Assembly (NCBI RefSeq): GCF_030408455.1 | Contig: NZ_CP046977.1 | Location: forward strand, 1,860,001 to 1,924,000 | DNA length: 64,000 nt | Direction: 5' to 3' | Source: Corynebacterium atrinae | Lineage (GTDB): Bacteria; Actinomycetota; Actinomycetes; Mycobacteriales; Mycobacteriaceae | Shown here: positions 1 through 9,870 of the stretch, piece after piece | Layout: every line of letters starts with the position of its first letter | Position numbering within the stretch: the first letter of the stretch is position 1 | Notes under the pieces: model-generated | Seen by the model: only the letters and a program-made list of their open reading frames with translations | What the model was told of the DNA's origin: nothing | Databases searched by the model: none | Made by a program: the position numbers and the translations under genes

Positions 1-190
1 TCCTGTTGTCGATTCATGCCACTAACCCTAATGACGGAATCCGACACTAGATGACAAGCGGGGGTGAAAATTCCTCTCATCGTCGCTGTTCGCTCCGGAG
101 CAACCTGCGCGCGGGGGTAGCAATGTCGGGGGCGCCTGCTGAACTAGAACTACCAACCAATCGAACAAATAAACGAACAGGACCTCTTAC

Positions 191-1327
191 ATGCCTAACT
201 TCAGCGACGATGTAAAGCACAAGCTCCAGGCAGAAGCAGCTTCAGAGCTGGTCTACCGCCGCCAACTCAAAGGCGAAATCTCAGATCTCCTCATGATCAG
301 CGCCAGCCGAGGCTGGACGCCCGATGACCTCCGCCACGTGAGCGGCACCAACATTGATCCTCTCTTGCTCGAGGCCCAAAACCGCATTCACGGCTGCACA
401 ACCCCGGCAATCCGGGCGGCCTGGCAGCGGCATTGCCTGACTACCCAGGACGTCACCCTCCCCATCCCCGAACTGGAAATGATTAAAGCGCGCCTCGGCG
501 CTGTGCCTCGCCTGCGCGATGCAGACATCGTCACCGATGTCTCCTGCCTCGGGCTGCTTCGTGACGTTGCTTGTCAAGGCGCTCAAGGGACCACCACGAA
601 GCCATCCGCCGACGGAAGACCGTCCACAGCGGAGGCTCGCATCCGTCAAAGAATCGCCCTCCTCCTGAAAAAGGCCGAATCGACGAACTACGAAGCGGAG
701 GCCGAGTCCTTCATAGCCAAGGCCCAGCAACTCCGCCAGCGCTACCGTCTCGACTCAGCTACTGAGGATGACTCCACTTTTGCAGACTCCCAGCTGGTTT
801 CCGTGCGCATCCGACTAACCGGCACGTGGGTGCGATACCAATACCTGTTGCTATGCAATGTTGCGCGTCCCAACTCGTGTGAGAGCATCCTCATTCCTTC
901 AGTGGATATCGCGAGCGTTGTCGGCCACCCCGAGGATGTGTGGCACGTAGTCGAGCTTTTCGCTGAACTCAATCGTCAGCGGGACTTCTTCATGCGCACC
1001 TCGCCCGGTGCGCGCGAGGCGGCGCAGCTTCGCCAGACCGCCCCGTACCGTAGGTCCTTCCTCCTTGCCTTCGCCACCCGCATCGGCACCCTGCTCGCCG
1101 CCGCCAACAAGGAAGTCCCCGAGCCACAACCAAGTGACAGTATGGCTCTAGCTCTGCTCGTGCGCCGAGGTCAGGCCGCTAGCGACTTCATGGAAAGCGT
1201 CTTCGGATCGGCCCGCAGCATGACTTTTTCCCCCACACATCGGCGAGGATTTGAAGATGGCTTCAACGCCGCGACTAACTCCCACTTCTCTGCGAAAAGC
1301 CCGACTACCGCTCAGCGAGCCGGGTGA
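191..1327 (+). CDS. DUF2786 domain-containing protein
   Basis: A 378-residue soluble protein of unknown function. Residues around 150–190 (RIRQRIALLLKKAEST followed by EAEAESFIAKAQQL) match the DUF2786 helical motif found in actinobacterial and phage proteins. The N-terminal 120 residues and the C-terminal part carry no motif I recognise. It stands alone, 64 bases ahead of the CYTH–CHAD gene. The ATG follows an A-rich leader (caggacctcttac) with only a weak ribosome binding site. No signal peptide or membrane segment is visible. Confidence 0.75.
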   Translation: MPNFSDDVKHKLQAEAASELVYRRQLKGEISDLLMISASRGWTPDDLRHVSGTNIDPLLLEAQNRIHGCTTPAIRAAWQRHCLTTQDVTLPIPELEMIKARLGAVPRLRDADIVTDVSCLGLLRDVACQGAQGTTTKPSADGRPSTAEARIRQRIALLLKKAESTNYEAEAESFIAKAQQLRQRYRLDSATEDDSTFADSQLVSVRIRLTGTWVRYQYLLLCNVARPNSCESILIPSVDIASVVGHPEDVWHVVELFAELNRQRDFFMRTSPGAREAAQLRQTAPYRRSFLLAFATRIGTLLAAANKEVPEPQPSDSMALALLVRRGQAASDFMESVFGSARSMTFSPTHRRGFEDGFNAATNSHFSAKSPTTAQRAG

Positions 1328-1391
1328 GAGGAGCGGCGCTAAGCTAGAAATTGCACATAAGCCCTAGTAAAACTAATTATAGGAGTTCTTG

Positions 1392-3248
1392 ATGAGTACT
1401 CGTGCCTTTCTCGAGGTCGAAGCCAAGTTCGCCGTAGCCGATAACGCCACGTGCCCCGATTTGACCCAGATAGAGGGTGTCAAATCAGTAATGGCTACAG
1501 CTCATCACCAACTGTCTGCCATTTACTACGACACCGATGATCTCCGCCTCACCCGATCAAAGATCACTCTGAGGCGCCGTGAAGGCGGCAGCGATGATGG
1601 CTGGCACATAAAGTTCCCGGGTTCCGCCGGACGCTTAGAAGTGCACGCCCCCCTCGGCGAACCAATCGATGGGATTCTTCGGATACCAGAAGAACTCCGC
1701 GACCAGGTGCGCGCTTTAGTACGCAACAACGAGCTGAAACCCATTGCTCAAGTGGACAACCATCGCACAGAGATAACTCTTGGCGGCGAGGGGGGTGCCC
1801 CCGTGGCCGAGTTCTGTGACGATCACGTCTCCGCTTGGTCGCTACTTCCCGGCGGAGACAACACCACGTGGCGGGAATGGGAAGTCGAGCTTTCCGGAGA
1901 CGTCGCCGGGACGGATACTGCCGCCGACATCATGCCCTCCGCTACCTCCCTTCTCATCAGCGCAGGTGCCAAAGTATCTTCGTCACCGTCCAAGCTCGTC
2001 ATGGCCTTGGGCACTTCCGAAGCAGCGGCACCACTTCCTACCTTCTTCATCGACGCAGATCTTCCTGCCAACTCCCCCACTGCTGCAGTAATCGCCGCTC
2101 TGAAACTCAACCGGGACAAACTCCTTGAGTTTGATCCCAAAGTCCGACGCAACGAGTGGGACTCGGTACACCAAATGCGCGTAGCCACCAGGGAGTTACG
2201 CAGCCATTTGGAAACCTTCGATGACATTTTGGCCAGCGACAAAATTGGTCATATCGAAGAGGAGCTGAAGTTGCTGGCACGCATGCTCGGTCATGCCCGA
2301 GACGCAGAGGTAGTTGAGGAACGCTTTCTTCGACTGCTCGACTCTGAAGACTCCGGCGTCTTAGATGAAGCCACCCGCCAACACCTTCGAGAGGACATGG
2401 GCTCGGAATATCGCCGCGCGCACCGACGCGTCGTTGCCACCCTCAATTCGGAGCGCTACCTCAACCTTCTCGACGCAATCGATGACTTGCTCGCTCATCC
2501 CCCTGCAATCGGAGCACCAGCCCTGCAAACTCCCCCGGTAGATCCGGTCACCGAGGCGGATGCGGAAGAAGACCTCGACATGATTGCCGAAGGCGGACCT
2601 GGCGAACCTATCCTCCCGGTCTTCACCGATGGATTCGACCCGGAAGAAGACACCGAGGAGGAAGAGGAGGACATGATTGCCGAAGGCGCTCCTTCCACTG
2701 ACTCAGATTCGCATCCAGCCGCTGACCGCACTCCGCTCGAAGTGGAAGCCATCCTTTCTGAACACCTGGATCTGGCATACCGCAAGCTCATCAAACGCCA
2801 CCACAAGGCAATTGAGAACTGGGAAAACCCAGAACTGAGCCTGCACGAGCGGGAGGTGTTCTTCCACGACATGCGCAAGTCAGCTAAGAAGGTTCGCTAC
2901 GCCGCCGAAGCTGTTGGTGCAGCGACAAACTTGAAGACAAAGCGTCTCTACAACGCTTGCAAGGCAATGCAGGCAAGTTTGGGGGATTTCCAGGATTCTG
3001 TGACGTCGCGAGATCGTCTAGTCAAAATGGCTGAGCAGGCGCGTCGCCGTGGAGAAGACACCTTTGGCTATGGGCTGCTGTATCAACGTGAACGCACCCT
3101 CGGCCTGCGGGCGCTTGAGGCCTATACCCAAGAAGTCAAGGCGATTAAGGCGGCGTATGCGCGGCTACTGAAGTCGGCGGAAAAGTCAGCGAAACAAGCC
3201 GCCAAGCAGGCTTCCAAGCAGGCTAAGAAGAAGGGCAAGAAGAAGTAG
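1392..3248 (+). CDS. CYTH and CHAD domain-containing protein
   Basis: The N-terminal ~200 residues are a CYTH domain: FLEVEAKFAV gives the family ExExK signature, followed by the YYDTDDLRLTRSKITLRRR strand pattern. CYTH domains form a tunnel that binds triphosphates or polyphosphate. Residues from ~220 to 600 form a CHAD domain, a histidine-rich helical domain associated with polyphosphate granules, with VHQMRVATRELRSHL and FHDMRKSAKKVRYAAEA as its two conserved repeats. A very acidic insert (about residues 385–440) separates the CHAD halves and the tail is lysine/alanine-rich. The ATG at 1392 follows AGGAG at 1381–1385; a TTG one codon earlier is less likely. A polyphosphate-linked role is inferred from the family. 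Confidence 0.9.
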   Translation: MSTRAFLEVEAKFAVADNATCPDLTQIEGVKSVMATAHHQLSAIYYDTDDLRLTRSKITLRRREGGSDDGWHIKFPGSAGRLEVHAPLGEPIDGILRIPEELRDQVRALVRNNELKPIAQVDNHRTEITLGGEGGAPVAEFCDDHVSAWSLLPGGDNTTWREWEVELSGDVAGTDTAADIMPSATSLLISAGAKVSSSPSKLVMALGTSEAAAPLPTFFIDADLPANSPTAAVIAALKLNRDKLLEFDPKVRRNEWDSVHQMRVATRELRSHLETFDDILASDKIGHIEEELKLLARMLGHARDAEVVEERFLRLLDSEDSGVLDEATRQHLREDMGSEYRRAHRRVVATLNSERYLNLLDAIDDLLAHPPAIGAPALQTPPVDPVTEADAEEDLDMIAEGGPGEPILPVFTDGFDPEEDTEEEEEDMIAEGAPSTDSDSHPAADRTPLEVEAILSEHLDLAYRKLIKRHHKAIENWENPELSLHEREVFFHDMRKSAKKVRYAAEAVGAATNLKTKRLYNACKAMQASLGDFQDSVTSRDRLVKMAEQARRRGEDTFGYGLLYQRERTLGLRALEAYTQEVKAIKAAYARLLKSAEKSAKQAAKQASKQAKKKGKKK

Positions 3249-3262
3249 ATCGGACAAGACGA

Positions 3263-3293
3263 GAGCCCCGTTTCCAGCAGAAACCGGGGCCCT
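3263..3293. terminator. Hairpin between convergent genes
   Basis: GCCCCGTTTC pairs with GAAACCGGGGC across a short loop, 15 bases after the CHAD gene stop and 17 bases before the stop of the leftward gene. There is no clear T-run on either side, but its position between convergent stops fits a bidirectional terminator. Confidence 0.6.
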
Positions 3294-3309
3294 CACTCAG
3301 TGAACGTTT

Positions 3310-3522
3310 TTACTTTTCCCAGGAGGCAGGCTCTCCCCAGTCCTTGTCTTCCGAGTCTTCTTCGTCGGCCGCAGCATTGCGGGCAGCAGCGATCTTTAGG
3401 GCGTCAGCGGCTTCTTCGCGGGTGTCGTAAGGGCCCATGCGGTTCTCCCAGCCGCCTTCCTTACCCTGCTGGACGTCTCCGGTCTTCGGGTCAAAGAACC
3501 ACTTCTCGTCTTGTAGTGCCAT
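3310..3522 (-). CDS. Small conserved protein, SPOR-domain-like annotation
   Basis: A 70-residue acidic, tryptophan-containing protein (KWFFDPKTGDVQQGKEGGW, then MGPYDTREEAADAL and a charged tail). Proteins of this type are common in corynebacteria and usually labelled SPOR-domain or hypothetical. The pattern of aromatic residues then YDTREEA resembles one SPOR repeat, which in larger proteins binds denuded peptidoglycan, but there is no signal peptide here, so the cell-wall role is doubtful. The ATG is preceded by AAGGAGGA. Confidence 0.7.
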   Translation of the reverse strand: MALQDEKWFFDPKTGDVQQGKEGGWENRMGPYDTREEAADALKIAAARNAAADEEDSEDKDWGEPASWEK

Positions 3523-3656
3523 GCTGTCCTCCTTGTAGGAAATGTCAGTTTTGCCTCTTAGGCTACCTTCGCTCCGGCTCGACGGGGCGGGCTAGAGTAG
3601 AGAATCGCTAGAGAATTTGCCCCTGCTGCCCAGGCCCGATGAAGGAGTACTCCACC

Positions 3657-4895
3657 ATGCCGATCTGGCCCTCCGCCCCCAGCCCCATCCTCGACCGTGC
3701 CCGTCAATTGCATCGAGAGGAAACTGGGGTGGAAAGTACCCAGGTAGCGGATTGTCCAGGCACGTGGCTCGTGATGGGCGAGCATGTCGATTACGCCGGT
3801 GGAATAACGCTGGTCGCCCAGGTTTCACAGCGAGTTGCGGTCGCTTTCTCCCCCCGCCGAGATGATCTGATTAAGGTCACCACGCAGTCCACGACGCTCG
3901 AGGGAACAGGTACTACCACGGAGGAAATCAGCCTCGGCGCAATCGAAGAACGGGCGACGAATCAACGACTGGTTGACCACCAATGCGGCTTAGTCGCCGA
4001 GCGACTCGGCGGCATTGTGTGGACCATGATCCACCGCCAGCTACTCTCCCGCGACACGTCAGGCATGGACGTCACCGTGGTCAATGACATTCCTGCTGAT
4101 GCAGGGCTGGGGGCAATTGCCTCGACGGAGGCTGCCTTTGCCCTGGCCCTGCTCGGGTCTGCAGAAGATTGCGATGAGGCACCCCTGCGTGCTCGTCTAG
4201 CGGAGGTGTGCGCGCAAGCTGCCGAAGCTTTCTCCCCCGCCCCCGCGCTGCGCTCCCGCTATACGGCCGCGTTGCGCGGCACTGCCGGCCAGGTCGCGGT
4301 GATCAATTACGCAGATGGGTCCGTTACTCAGGCTCCCCACCCGGCATCCGCAGGGATGCGGGTATTCGCGGTCATTGGTCCGGAAGCTGATGTTGATCAG
4401 ACGTCGGCTATTCAAGGACGTCGTCGGTTCCTGGATGCGGCCTGCCGTGCCTTTGGCACGGAGTCGCTTCGCTTGCTTCCCGACGCCCCGACGCGCGTCC
4501 TCGACTGGCTCCGTGCGGTCCACAAGGTTCACGGCGCCGAGGGACAGCCCACCCTCGATCAGGCGGCGAGTTGGCTGACCTTCGACCAGGAGGAGACCGG
4601 ACGAGCCGAACAGCTCAGCCGATCCTTGCGCTCTCGCCGCGTCGAAGATTTGTGGTCTCTCATGGCCGAGTCTCAGGCGGGCCTAGAAAGCTACGGGCTC
4701 AATGCCCAACCCGACCTGGTGAAACTCATTCTTGTGCGCGGTGCTGCAGGGGCACGTGCGGCGGTGGCGGGAATGTCTGCGGCGGTGATCGCGGGCGTCG
4801 ATAAGCGCCACGCCGGCAACTTCTCGGCGGATCTGTCCGCCGATGGTTTCACTCTTGTGGACCTCGGCATCGGTTCCCCTGCCCAAGTTGGTTAG
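3657..4895 (+). CDS. Galactokinase-like GHMP-family protein, probably degenerate
   Basis: 412 residues with galactokinase architecture: GEHVDYAGG (41–49) is the sugar-binding signature (GEHTDYNGG in true galactokinases), and a GHMP motif region at ~143–156 reads NDIPADAGLGAIAS. The canonical P-x-x-x-G-L-S-S-S-A phosphate loop is not intact because the SSS run has become GAI. A C-terminal glycine/alanine-rich GHMP segment (RGAAGARAAVAGMSAAV) remains. No galT or galE lies nearby. The ATG at 3657 follows AAGGAG; an ATG six codons earlier precedes that site and is less likely. It ends tail-to-tail with the RNB gene, sharing TTAG. Activity on galactose is uncertain. Confidence 0.75.
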   Translation: MPIWPSAPSPILDRARQLHREETGVESTQVADCPGTWLVMGEHVDYAGGITLVAQVSQRVAVAFSPRRDDLIKVTTQSTTLEGTGTTTEEISLGAIEERATNQRLVDHQCGLVAERLGGIVWTMIHRQLLSRDTSGMDVTVVNDIPADAGLGAIASTEAAFALALLGSAEDCDEAPLRARLAEVCAQAAEAFSPAPALRSRYTAALRGTAGQVAVINYADGSVTQAPHPASAGMRVFAVIGPEADVDQTSAIQGRRRFLDAACRAFGTESLRLLPDAPTRVLDWLRAVHKVHGAEGQPTLDQAASWLTFDQEETGRAEQLSRSLRSRRVEDLWSLMAESQAGLESYGLNAQPDLVKLILVRGAAGARAAVAGMSAAVIAGVDKRHAGNFSADLSADGFTLVDLGIGSPAQVG

Positions 4896-6289
4896 TCAGC
4901 CGGCCAGGCGAAAACCACGTCTCGGGCTGTGATATCCGCCCTCACCAGCGACACCTTTGTGGCTGTGCTCTGAGGCGGGGCTCCGAGGCAATTGGCTAGG
5001 ACAGGCGGGTCCGTGACGAAAATCCGGGATTGCTCACGCTCAGCATCGGACGTGAGAACGAGGGCGTCAAAATTGTGGCCAACCCACGGGCTGAGGACTG
5101 TCGCCTCTGTGAGATCAAGAGCGGCGCGGTCAACGTTGTTGGCCAAGGTAGACGTGCGATTCATGGCTTCGATGACATCTTCGGCGCGGATACTGGCCCA
5201 CTCGGGCACGGCACTCCCCTGACACAGCGCCAGGCAGTACTCGGTGGCAAAGCGATCAATGAGCCGACGAAGCGGCGCCGTGACGTGCGAATAGTAGCCG
5301 CCGATACCGGCGTGGACCTCCGCATCGCCGCTTTCTACCAGCGCATAGCCGGAACCGCGAAGCAGCTTCTGAGCCTCACGCATCACGGCCATGCCGCGAG
5401 CATCGGTTGCATCAACGGTTTGAAGAAACTCGCCAAGCGGCTGTTCATCGGGACATTCGTAGCCCAAGGCACGAGACTCCGCCCGGAAGACGGCAAGCGA
5501 ATCCGAGTTTGCTGGGCGCAAGGTCCGCAGGAGTCCCGTGCCATGGGTGACCATGAGCCGTCCCGCACACATTCCCGTGAGCAGCGAGATCTCGGAATTC
5601 CAGTCCATGACCTCGTGACGTGGCTCAACGACGAGCTCATACGTGCCGTCCGCAAGATGGGACACGCTCTGGGCGGGCAGGCGCAAATTGATGGCGTCGC
5701 GCCGCAACGCGGATGCCTCCCGCAACCGACCGACCTCGGGAAGCAACTCGATAGACGGGTGCAAGCGTGAGTTGCGGAAATCCTCGTGGACGCCGTCATA
5801 ATCCAGGCGAGCCACACTCCTCACCAACGCGCGTTCGAGGTGGAAATCAATGACCTCTGCGGCCGAATCTAGCTCAAACGTCCACAGCACGGCCGGCCGA
5901 TCGACACCAGGCAGCAGCGACGCCTCCCCTTCCGACAATGCCGGCGGATGGAGGCGAACGGGCTCATCGGGTAGGTAAATCGTCTGTCCGCGACGAAAAG
6001 ACTCGGCCTCCAGCACCGAGCCCGGCTCCACGAAAGCGGCCACATCGGCGATCGCGTAGCGAACTCGAAAGCCGGTATCGGTGGCCTCGATGAACACCGC
6101 CTGATCCAAATCCATGGAGCCGACCGGGTCAATGGTGACCAGCGGAATATCTCGGGCATCCCGTCGCTGGCTGGCATAGCGATCCCGAACAGTGGCGGCC
6201 TCAGCGAGCACCTCCGGCGGAAATTCCGTCGGCAGGGAAAATTCTTCCGCGATGCCGCGGAAGTCGAGCTGCGCTGCGTAGAGCTTCAT
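4892..6289 (-). CDS. RNB-domain ribonuclease (RNase II/R family)
   Basis: 465 residues dominated by an RNB catalytic domain. The signature VTIDPVGSMDLDQAVF supplies D54, D60 and D62; the fourth position of the RNase II acid cluster is glutamine (Q63), a variant I associate with short actinobacterial members. GYYSHVTAPLRRLIDRFATEY is the conserved RNB helix. The N-terminal cold-shock domains and the C-terminal S1 domain of full-length RNase R are absent, so it is a short-form 3′–5′ exoribonuclease. The frame stays open upstream to 6397, but that part overlaps RNase P RNA, so I start at the ATG at 6289 (MKLYAAQLDF). Confidence 0.85.
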   Translation of the reverse strand: MKLYAAQLDFRGIAEEFSLPTEFPPEVLAEAATVRDRYASQRRDARDIPLVTIDPVGSMDLDQAVFIEATDTGFRVRYAIADVAAFVEPGSVLEAESFRRGQTIYLPDEPVRLHPPALSEGEASLLPGVDRPAVLWTFELDSAAEVIDFHLERALVRSVARLDYDGVHEDFRNSRLHPSIELLPEVGRLREASALRRDAINLRLPAQSVSHLADGTYELVVEPRHEVMDWNSEISLLTGMCAGRLMVTHGTGLLRTLRPANSDSLAVFRAESRALGYECPDEQPLGEFLQTVDATDARGMAVMREAQKLLRGSGYALVESGDAEVHAGIGGYYSHVTAPLRRLIDRFATEYCLALCQGSAVPEWASIRAEDVIEAMNRTSTLANNVDRAALDLTEATVLSPWVGHNFDALVLTSDAEREQSRIFVTDPPVLANCLGAPPQSTATKVSLVRADITARDVVFAWPAD

Positions 6290-6340
6290 GGGGACCCATT
6301 GTTCCACGATCGGACAGTTGGCGGTGCAGGAGGAGAGTGG

Positions 6341-6753
<413 letters not shown>

Positions 6754-6795
6754 GGAGTGAGTCTACCTCGCGGACTCAGCCGGACAGGAATCTCG

Positions 6796-7944
6796 TTATG
6801 CGCGCAGGTGGGAGGTGTCATTGAACACGCGGAGGCAGGAGCCGACGCGGGCATCGGTATCGAAGAACTCGACGATGCTGATGGAGGCCAGGTCGAGGAA
6901 CATCCTGTTCACCACGTGTGGTCCGGCATCCAGGGCCTGCCGCACAAGGGACTTAATGGGGGTGACGTGGCTGACCACGAGGACAGTTTTGCCAGGGTAC
7001 TTCTGGGTCAACTCGCGTCGCACTGCCCGCACGCGCTTGTGCATGGCCGTGAGCTCCTCGCCGCCTGGTGGACAAACGGTAGGGTCGGCGATCCACTCGG
7101 CATGGAGCCGGGGGTCTTGGTCGTGGGCTTCGTCGAAGGTGAGGCCTTCCCACGTGCCGAAGTCTCGCTCGGTGAGGTCGTCGATGATCTCGACATCAAG
7201 TTCCAGGGCCTCCCCGGCTGCCGAGGCAGTCTGGACGCAGCGGCGCATGGGCGAGGAGACGATGGCGTCGATAGTTTCTCCGGCGGCCAGGTGTGCGGCG
7301 GCGGCGCGGACCTGCTCTAGTCCGATGTCGGTGAGCTCGGCATCCGTCCGGCTGGCGTATTGTTTCGCGGCGGACATGGCGGTCTGGCCGTGTCGAAGGA
7401 GGATGAGCTTGGTGGGTGGTGTGGAGGCTCCGGTCCAGTGCGAGGGGGTGCCCACTTTGACGTCGCAGTCACCATCAGCGACCTCCTCACCCGAAGCTTC
7501 CCCGCCAACGATTCCCGGCGGGTGACCTTCCGCAGCGGCGTCCATGGCGAGGTTGGAGAGGTGATCGGCTTCTTTGTTTTTGGCCCGCGGCACCCACGTG
7601 AAGGTGACGTGGTCGAGGCTCTTCATTAAATCGCGCGCCTCGAGTGCCAGCGCCTGCATGTCGGGGTGTTTGATTTTCCACCGGCCGCTCATTTGCTCCA
7701 CGACGAGCTTGGAGTCCATGCGGACTTCCACGTCGCGGGCACCAAGTTCTACGGCGGCTTCGAGTCCGCGGAGCATTCCGTGATACTCGGCAACGTTGTT
7801 CGAGGCCTTCTGCCCCACGACGTAGATGATCTCGCGGAGCAGCGTCCCATCAGCCGCGTACACCACGGTTCCGGAGCCGGCGATGCCGGGGTTGCCGCGC
7901 GATCCGCCATCGGTATAAATCAGTACCTTCGACATGTCGGCCAC
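6796..7944 (-). CDS. Bifunctional RNase HI / histidine phosphatase
   Basis: 382 residues made of two enzymes. Residues ~5–130 are type I RNase H: YTDGGSRGNPG, NNVAEYHGMLRGLEAA and VRMDSKLVVEQ supply the acidic metal ligands that cut RNA in RNA:DNA hybrids. Residues ~175–382 are a histidine phosphatase with the LRHGQT catalytic motif and VVSHVTPIK. This fusion is the actinobacterial type known from Mycobacterium tuberculosis Rv2228c (RNase H plus acid/α-ribazole phosphatase). It follows the zinc-ribbon gene by 3 bases. The start may be GTG 7944 or ATG 7935; an AGGAAG lies 12 bases before the GTG. Confidence 0.93.
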   Translation of the reverse strand: MADMSKVLIYTDGGSRGNPGIAGSGTVVYAADGTLLREIIYVVGQKASNNVAEYHGMLRGLEAAVELGARDVEVRMDSKLVVEQMSGRWKIKHPDMQALALEARDLMKSLDHVTFTWVPRAKNKEADHLSNLAMDAAAEGHPPGIVGGEASGEEVADGDCDVKVGTPSHWTGASTPPTKLILLRHGQTAMSAAKQYASRTDAELTDIGLEQVRAAAAHLAAGETIDAIVSSPMRRCVQTASAAGEALELDVEIIDDLTERDFGTWEGLTFDEAHDQDPRLHAEWIADPTVCPPGGEELTAMHKRVRAVRRELTQKYPGKTVLVVSHVTPIKSLVRQALDAGPHVVNRMFLDLASISIVEFFDTDARVGSCLRVFNDTSHLRA

Positions 7945-7947
7945 GAG

Positions 7948-8670
7948 CTAGGCCGTCTTCCTAATGAGGTAGGTGCCGCATTCCGGGCATTGCGGCAGCT
8001 CATCGGCGGCGGCCTTGCGCACCCGATTCTGGTCGGCCGCGCCGAGCACCATGAAGCAGCCTCCGCACGTGCGTCCGTTGAAGTCCGCGGCGCCGACGCC
8101 GGAGTCCTTCTTCTGCAGGTCATACTCGGCGACGACATCGGCCGGCAGTTGCCCGCGCAGCTCAGCTATGCGCTGCTCGGGGGTGGTTTGAATGGTGTGG
8201 GCGGCGTTGGCTGCCTCGGCAGCACGGGCCGCCGCTTCGACCTGGCGGGTCAGTTCGTCGACGCGGGCGCCGTGCACGTCGCGGTTGTTGCGCAGGGCGT
8301 GGATCTGATTGTGCGTCTCCGCGAGTTCACTCATGAGGTCAGCGATGCGCGACTTCGCGGAATAGCGGTCGTGCTCGAGGTCTTTCCGGCGCTCGGGATC
8401 GGTTTCCGCCGTCAGCTGCGCCTTGTCATCTCGCTCGCGGCGGCGGAGCTTGCGCTCATCTTCCTGAATGCGCAGGATCTCCGCTTCCATGTCATCGACG
8501 GCCATCTGGGAGGAGCTGGCGGCGTTGCGCATCCGCGCGAGCTCTTTGGTCAGCCGGTCGAACTCCTTTTGTTCTTCGGTGACAAAGGCCGCGTCGCCGA
8601 CCACTTCAAGGGAGCGTTCGATAGAGGAGAGCTCCAAGAGGAGTTCCTGGAGGGAGGGATCGAGTTTCAT
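7948..8670 (-). CDS. Zinc-ribbon, coiled-coil protein (Rv2229c-like)
   Basis: 240 residues: a long charged coiled coil (about 1–170, rich in E, R, K, A and L) followed by a C4 zinc ribbon, CGGC then CPEC, at the C-terminus. This is the conserved partner between Nif3-like and RNase H genes across mycolic-acid actinobacteria. The molecular role is not established; the coiled-coil plus ribbon suggests nucleic acid or protein binding. It lies 11 bases after the Nif3-like gene, so the three genes are probably co-transcribed. Confidence 0.88.
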   Translation of the reverse strand: MKLDPSLQELLLELSSIERSLEVVGDAAFVTEEQKEFDRLTKELARMRNAASSSQMAVDDMEAEILRIQEDERKLRRRERDDKAQLTAETDPERRKDLEHDRYSAKSRIADLMSELAETHNQIHALRNNRDVHGARVDELTRQVEAAARAAEAANAAHTIQTTPEQRIAELRGQLPADVVAEYDLQKKDSGVGAADFNGRTCGGCFMVLGAADQNRVRKAAADELPQCPECGTYLIRKTA

Positions 8671-8681
8671 GGTTATCTTTC

Positions 8682-9815
8682 TTACTCGCTTGCGTGGGTG
8701 GACAGGGTCCAGGGGTCCGTGCGGATATCTAAAATATGCGTATCGACGCCCGCCTGTTCCCCCACGATCGCCGCCGCCTGCGACGTCCAGGGGAATTCGC
8801 TGGACCAGTGGGCGGTATCGATGACGGGCGGGCCGCCGGCCCTAAGGTACTCGTCGACGGGGTGGTGCCGGAGGTCAGAAGTAACGTACACGTCTACCCC
8901 TAGCCCGCGCACCGCGTCGAGGAAGCTGTCCCCCGAACCGGAGCTGACGGCGACCTTTTTCACCAGCGCCTCGGGATTACCCGCCGCGCGCACGCCCCAG
9001 GCGGTGGGTGGCAGGGCGTTGGCCACCTGTTGAGTAAATTCCCGCAAGGTCATTGCCTCGGGCAACTCACCGATGCGGCCGAGCCCATAGGCCTCATCGA
9101 GGTCTGAGGTGTCGGCCATTTCCACGATGTCGAAGGCGGGCTCCTCGTAGGGGTGGGCTGCGCGGAGCGCATCGATGAGACCTCGACGTCGATAAGCAGG
9201 GGCGACGAACTCCACCCGCAGTTCCGGCCCGCAGTGGGCGACCCCCATCTTTCCCTCGGCCGGTGAGGCGCCCTCTTGGGGCGTGAACTGGCCGACGCCT
9301 TCAATGGTGAAGGCACACTCGGAGTAGTCCCCGATGGTGCCCGCCCCGGCGGCGAACAATGCTTCCTTTACCGTCGACGCAGCCACGGAGGGCACGTGCA
9401 CTCCCCACTTATCTACGGCGCTGCCACTCTGCGGGAGGATAGGCCGACCGGGAGTAATGCCGACGAGCTCGGCGAGCACATCATTGACCCCGGGGCGCGC
9501 GGAATCGGCATTGGTGTGCGCGGCAAACAACGCCACTCCACCGGTGATGAGCGTGTGAATGACTTTGCCTTTGGGTGTATCGGCCGCCACGGAGGTCACG
9601 CCCCGCATGAGCAATGGATGATGCACCACGAGCATGTCTGCGCCCAGCCGCACAGCCTCTTCCGCCACGGATTGGGTGCAATCCAACGCGAAAGCGACCT
9701 TTGTCACACCAGCGTCCGGGTCGCCGCAGATAAGGCCGACCGCGTCCCAGCTCTCAGCAAGTTTTGGCGGGTAGGCGGACTCCAGGATCTGGCGGATATC
9801 AGCGACGGTCGTCAT
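8682..9815 (-). CDS. Nif3-like dinuclear metal centre protein
   Basis: 377 residues of the NIF3/YbgI (DUF34) family. LVVHHPLLMRG carries the paired histidines for the dinuclear metal site near the N-terminus, and SGSGDSFLDAV plus DLRHHPVDEYLRAG near the C-terminus complete the metal-binding half. Length above 300 residues indicates the form with the inserted PII-like domain. The family forms hexameric rings; the substrate is not settled. It is first in the Nif3–zinc ribbon–RNase H series and is divergent from the HAD phosphatase gene. Confidence 0.92.
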   Translation of the reverse strand: MTTVADIRQILESAYPPKLAESWDAVGLICGDPDAGVTKVAFALDCTQSVAEEAVRLGADMLVVHHPLLMRGVTSVAADTPKGKVIHTLITGGVALFAAHTNADSARPGVNDVLAELVGITPGRPILPQSGSAVDKWGVHVPSVAASTVKEALFAAGAGTIGDYSECAFTIEGVGQFTPQEGASPAEGKMGVAHCGPELRVEFVAPAYRRRGLIDALRAAHPYEEPAFDIVEMADTSDLDEAYGLGRIGELPEAMTLREFTQQVANALPPTAWGVRAAGNPEALVKKVAVSSGSGDSFLDAVRGLGVDVYVTSDLRHHPVDEYLRAGGPPVIDTAHWSSEFPWTSQAAAIVGEQAGVDTHILDIRTDPWTLSTHASE

Positions 9816-9870
9816 GGCTCCTTAGTGTAGACGGGCCGAAAGACACAGCCCGATGTGGCACATTGGGGCC

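Noticed and set aside
160-185. LexA-type box CGAAC-N7-CGAAC upstream of the DUF2786 gene
   Set aside because: The halves are direct, not inverted, repeats, so it does not fit the actinobacterial SOS box.
7666-9033. A 455-codon rightward frame over the RNase H, zinc ribbon and Nif3-like genes
   Set aside because: It spans three well-supported leftward genes and has no motif or ribosome binding site.
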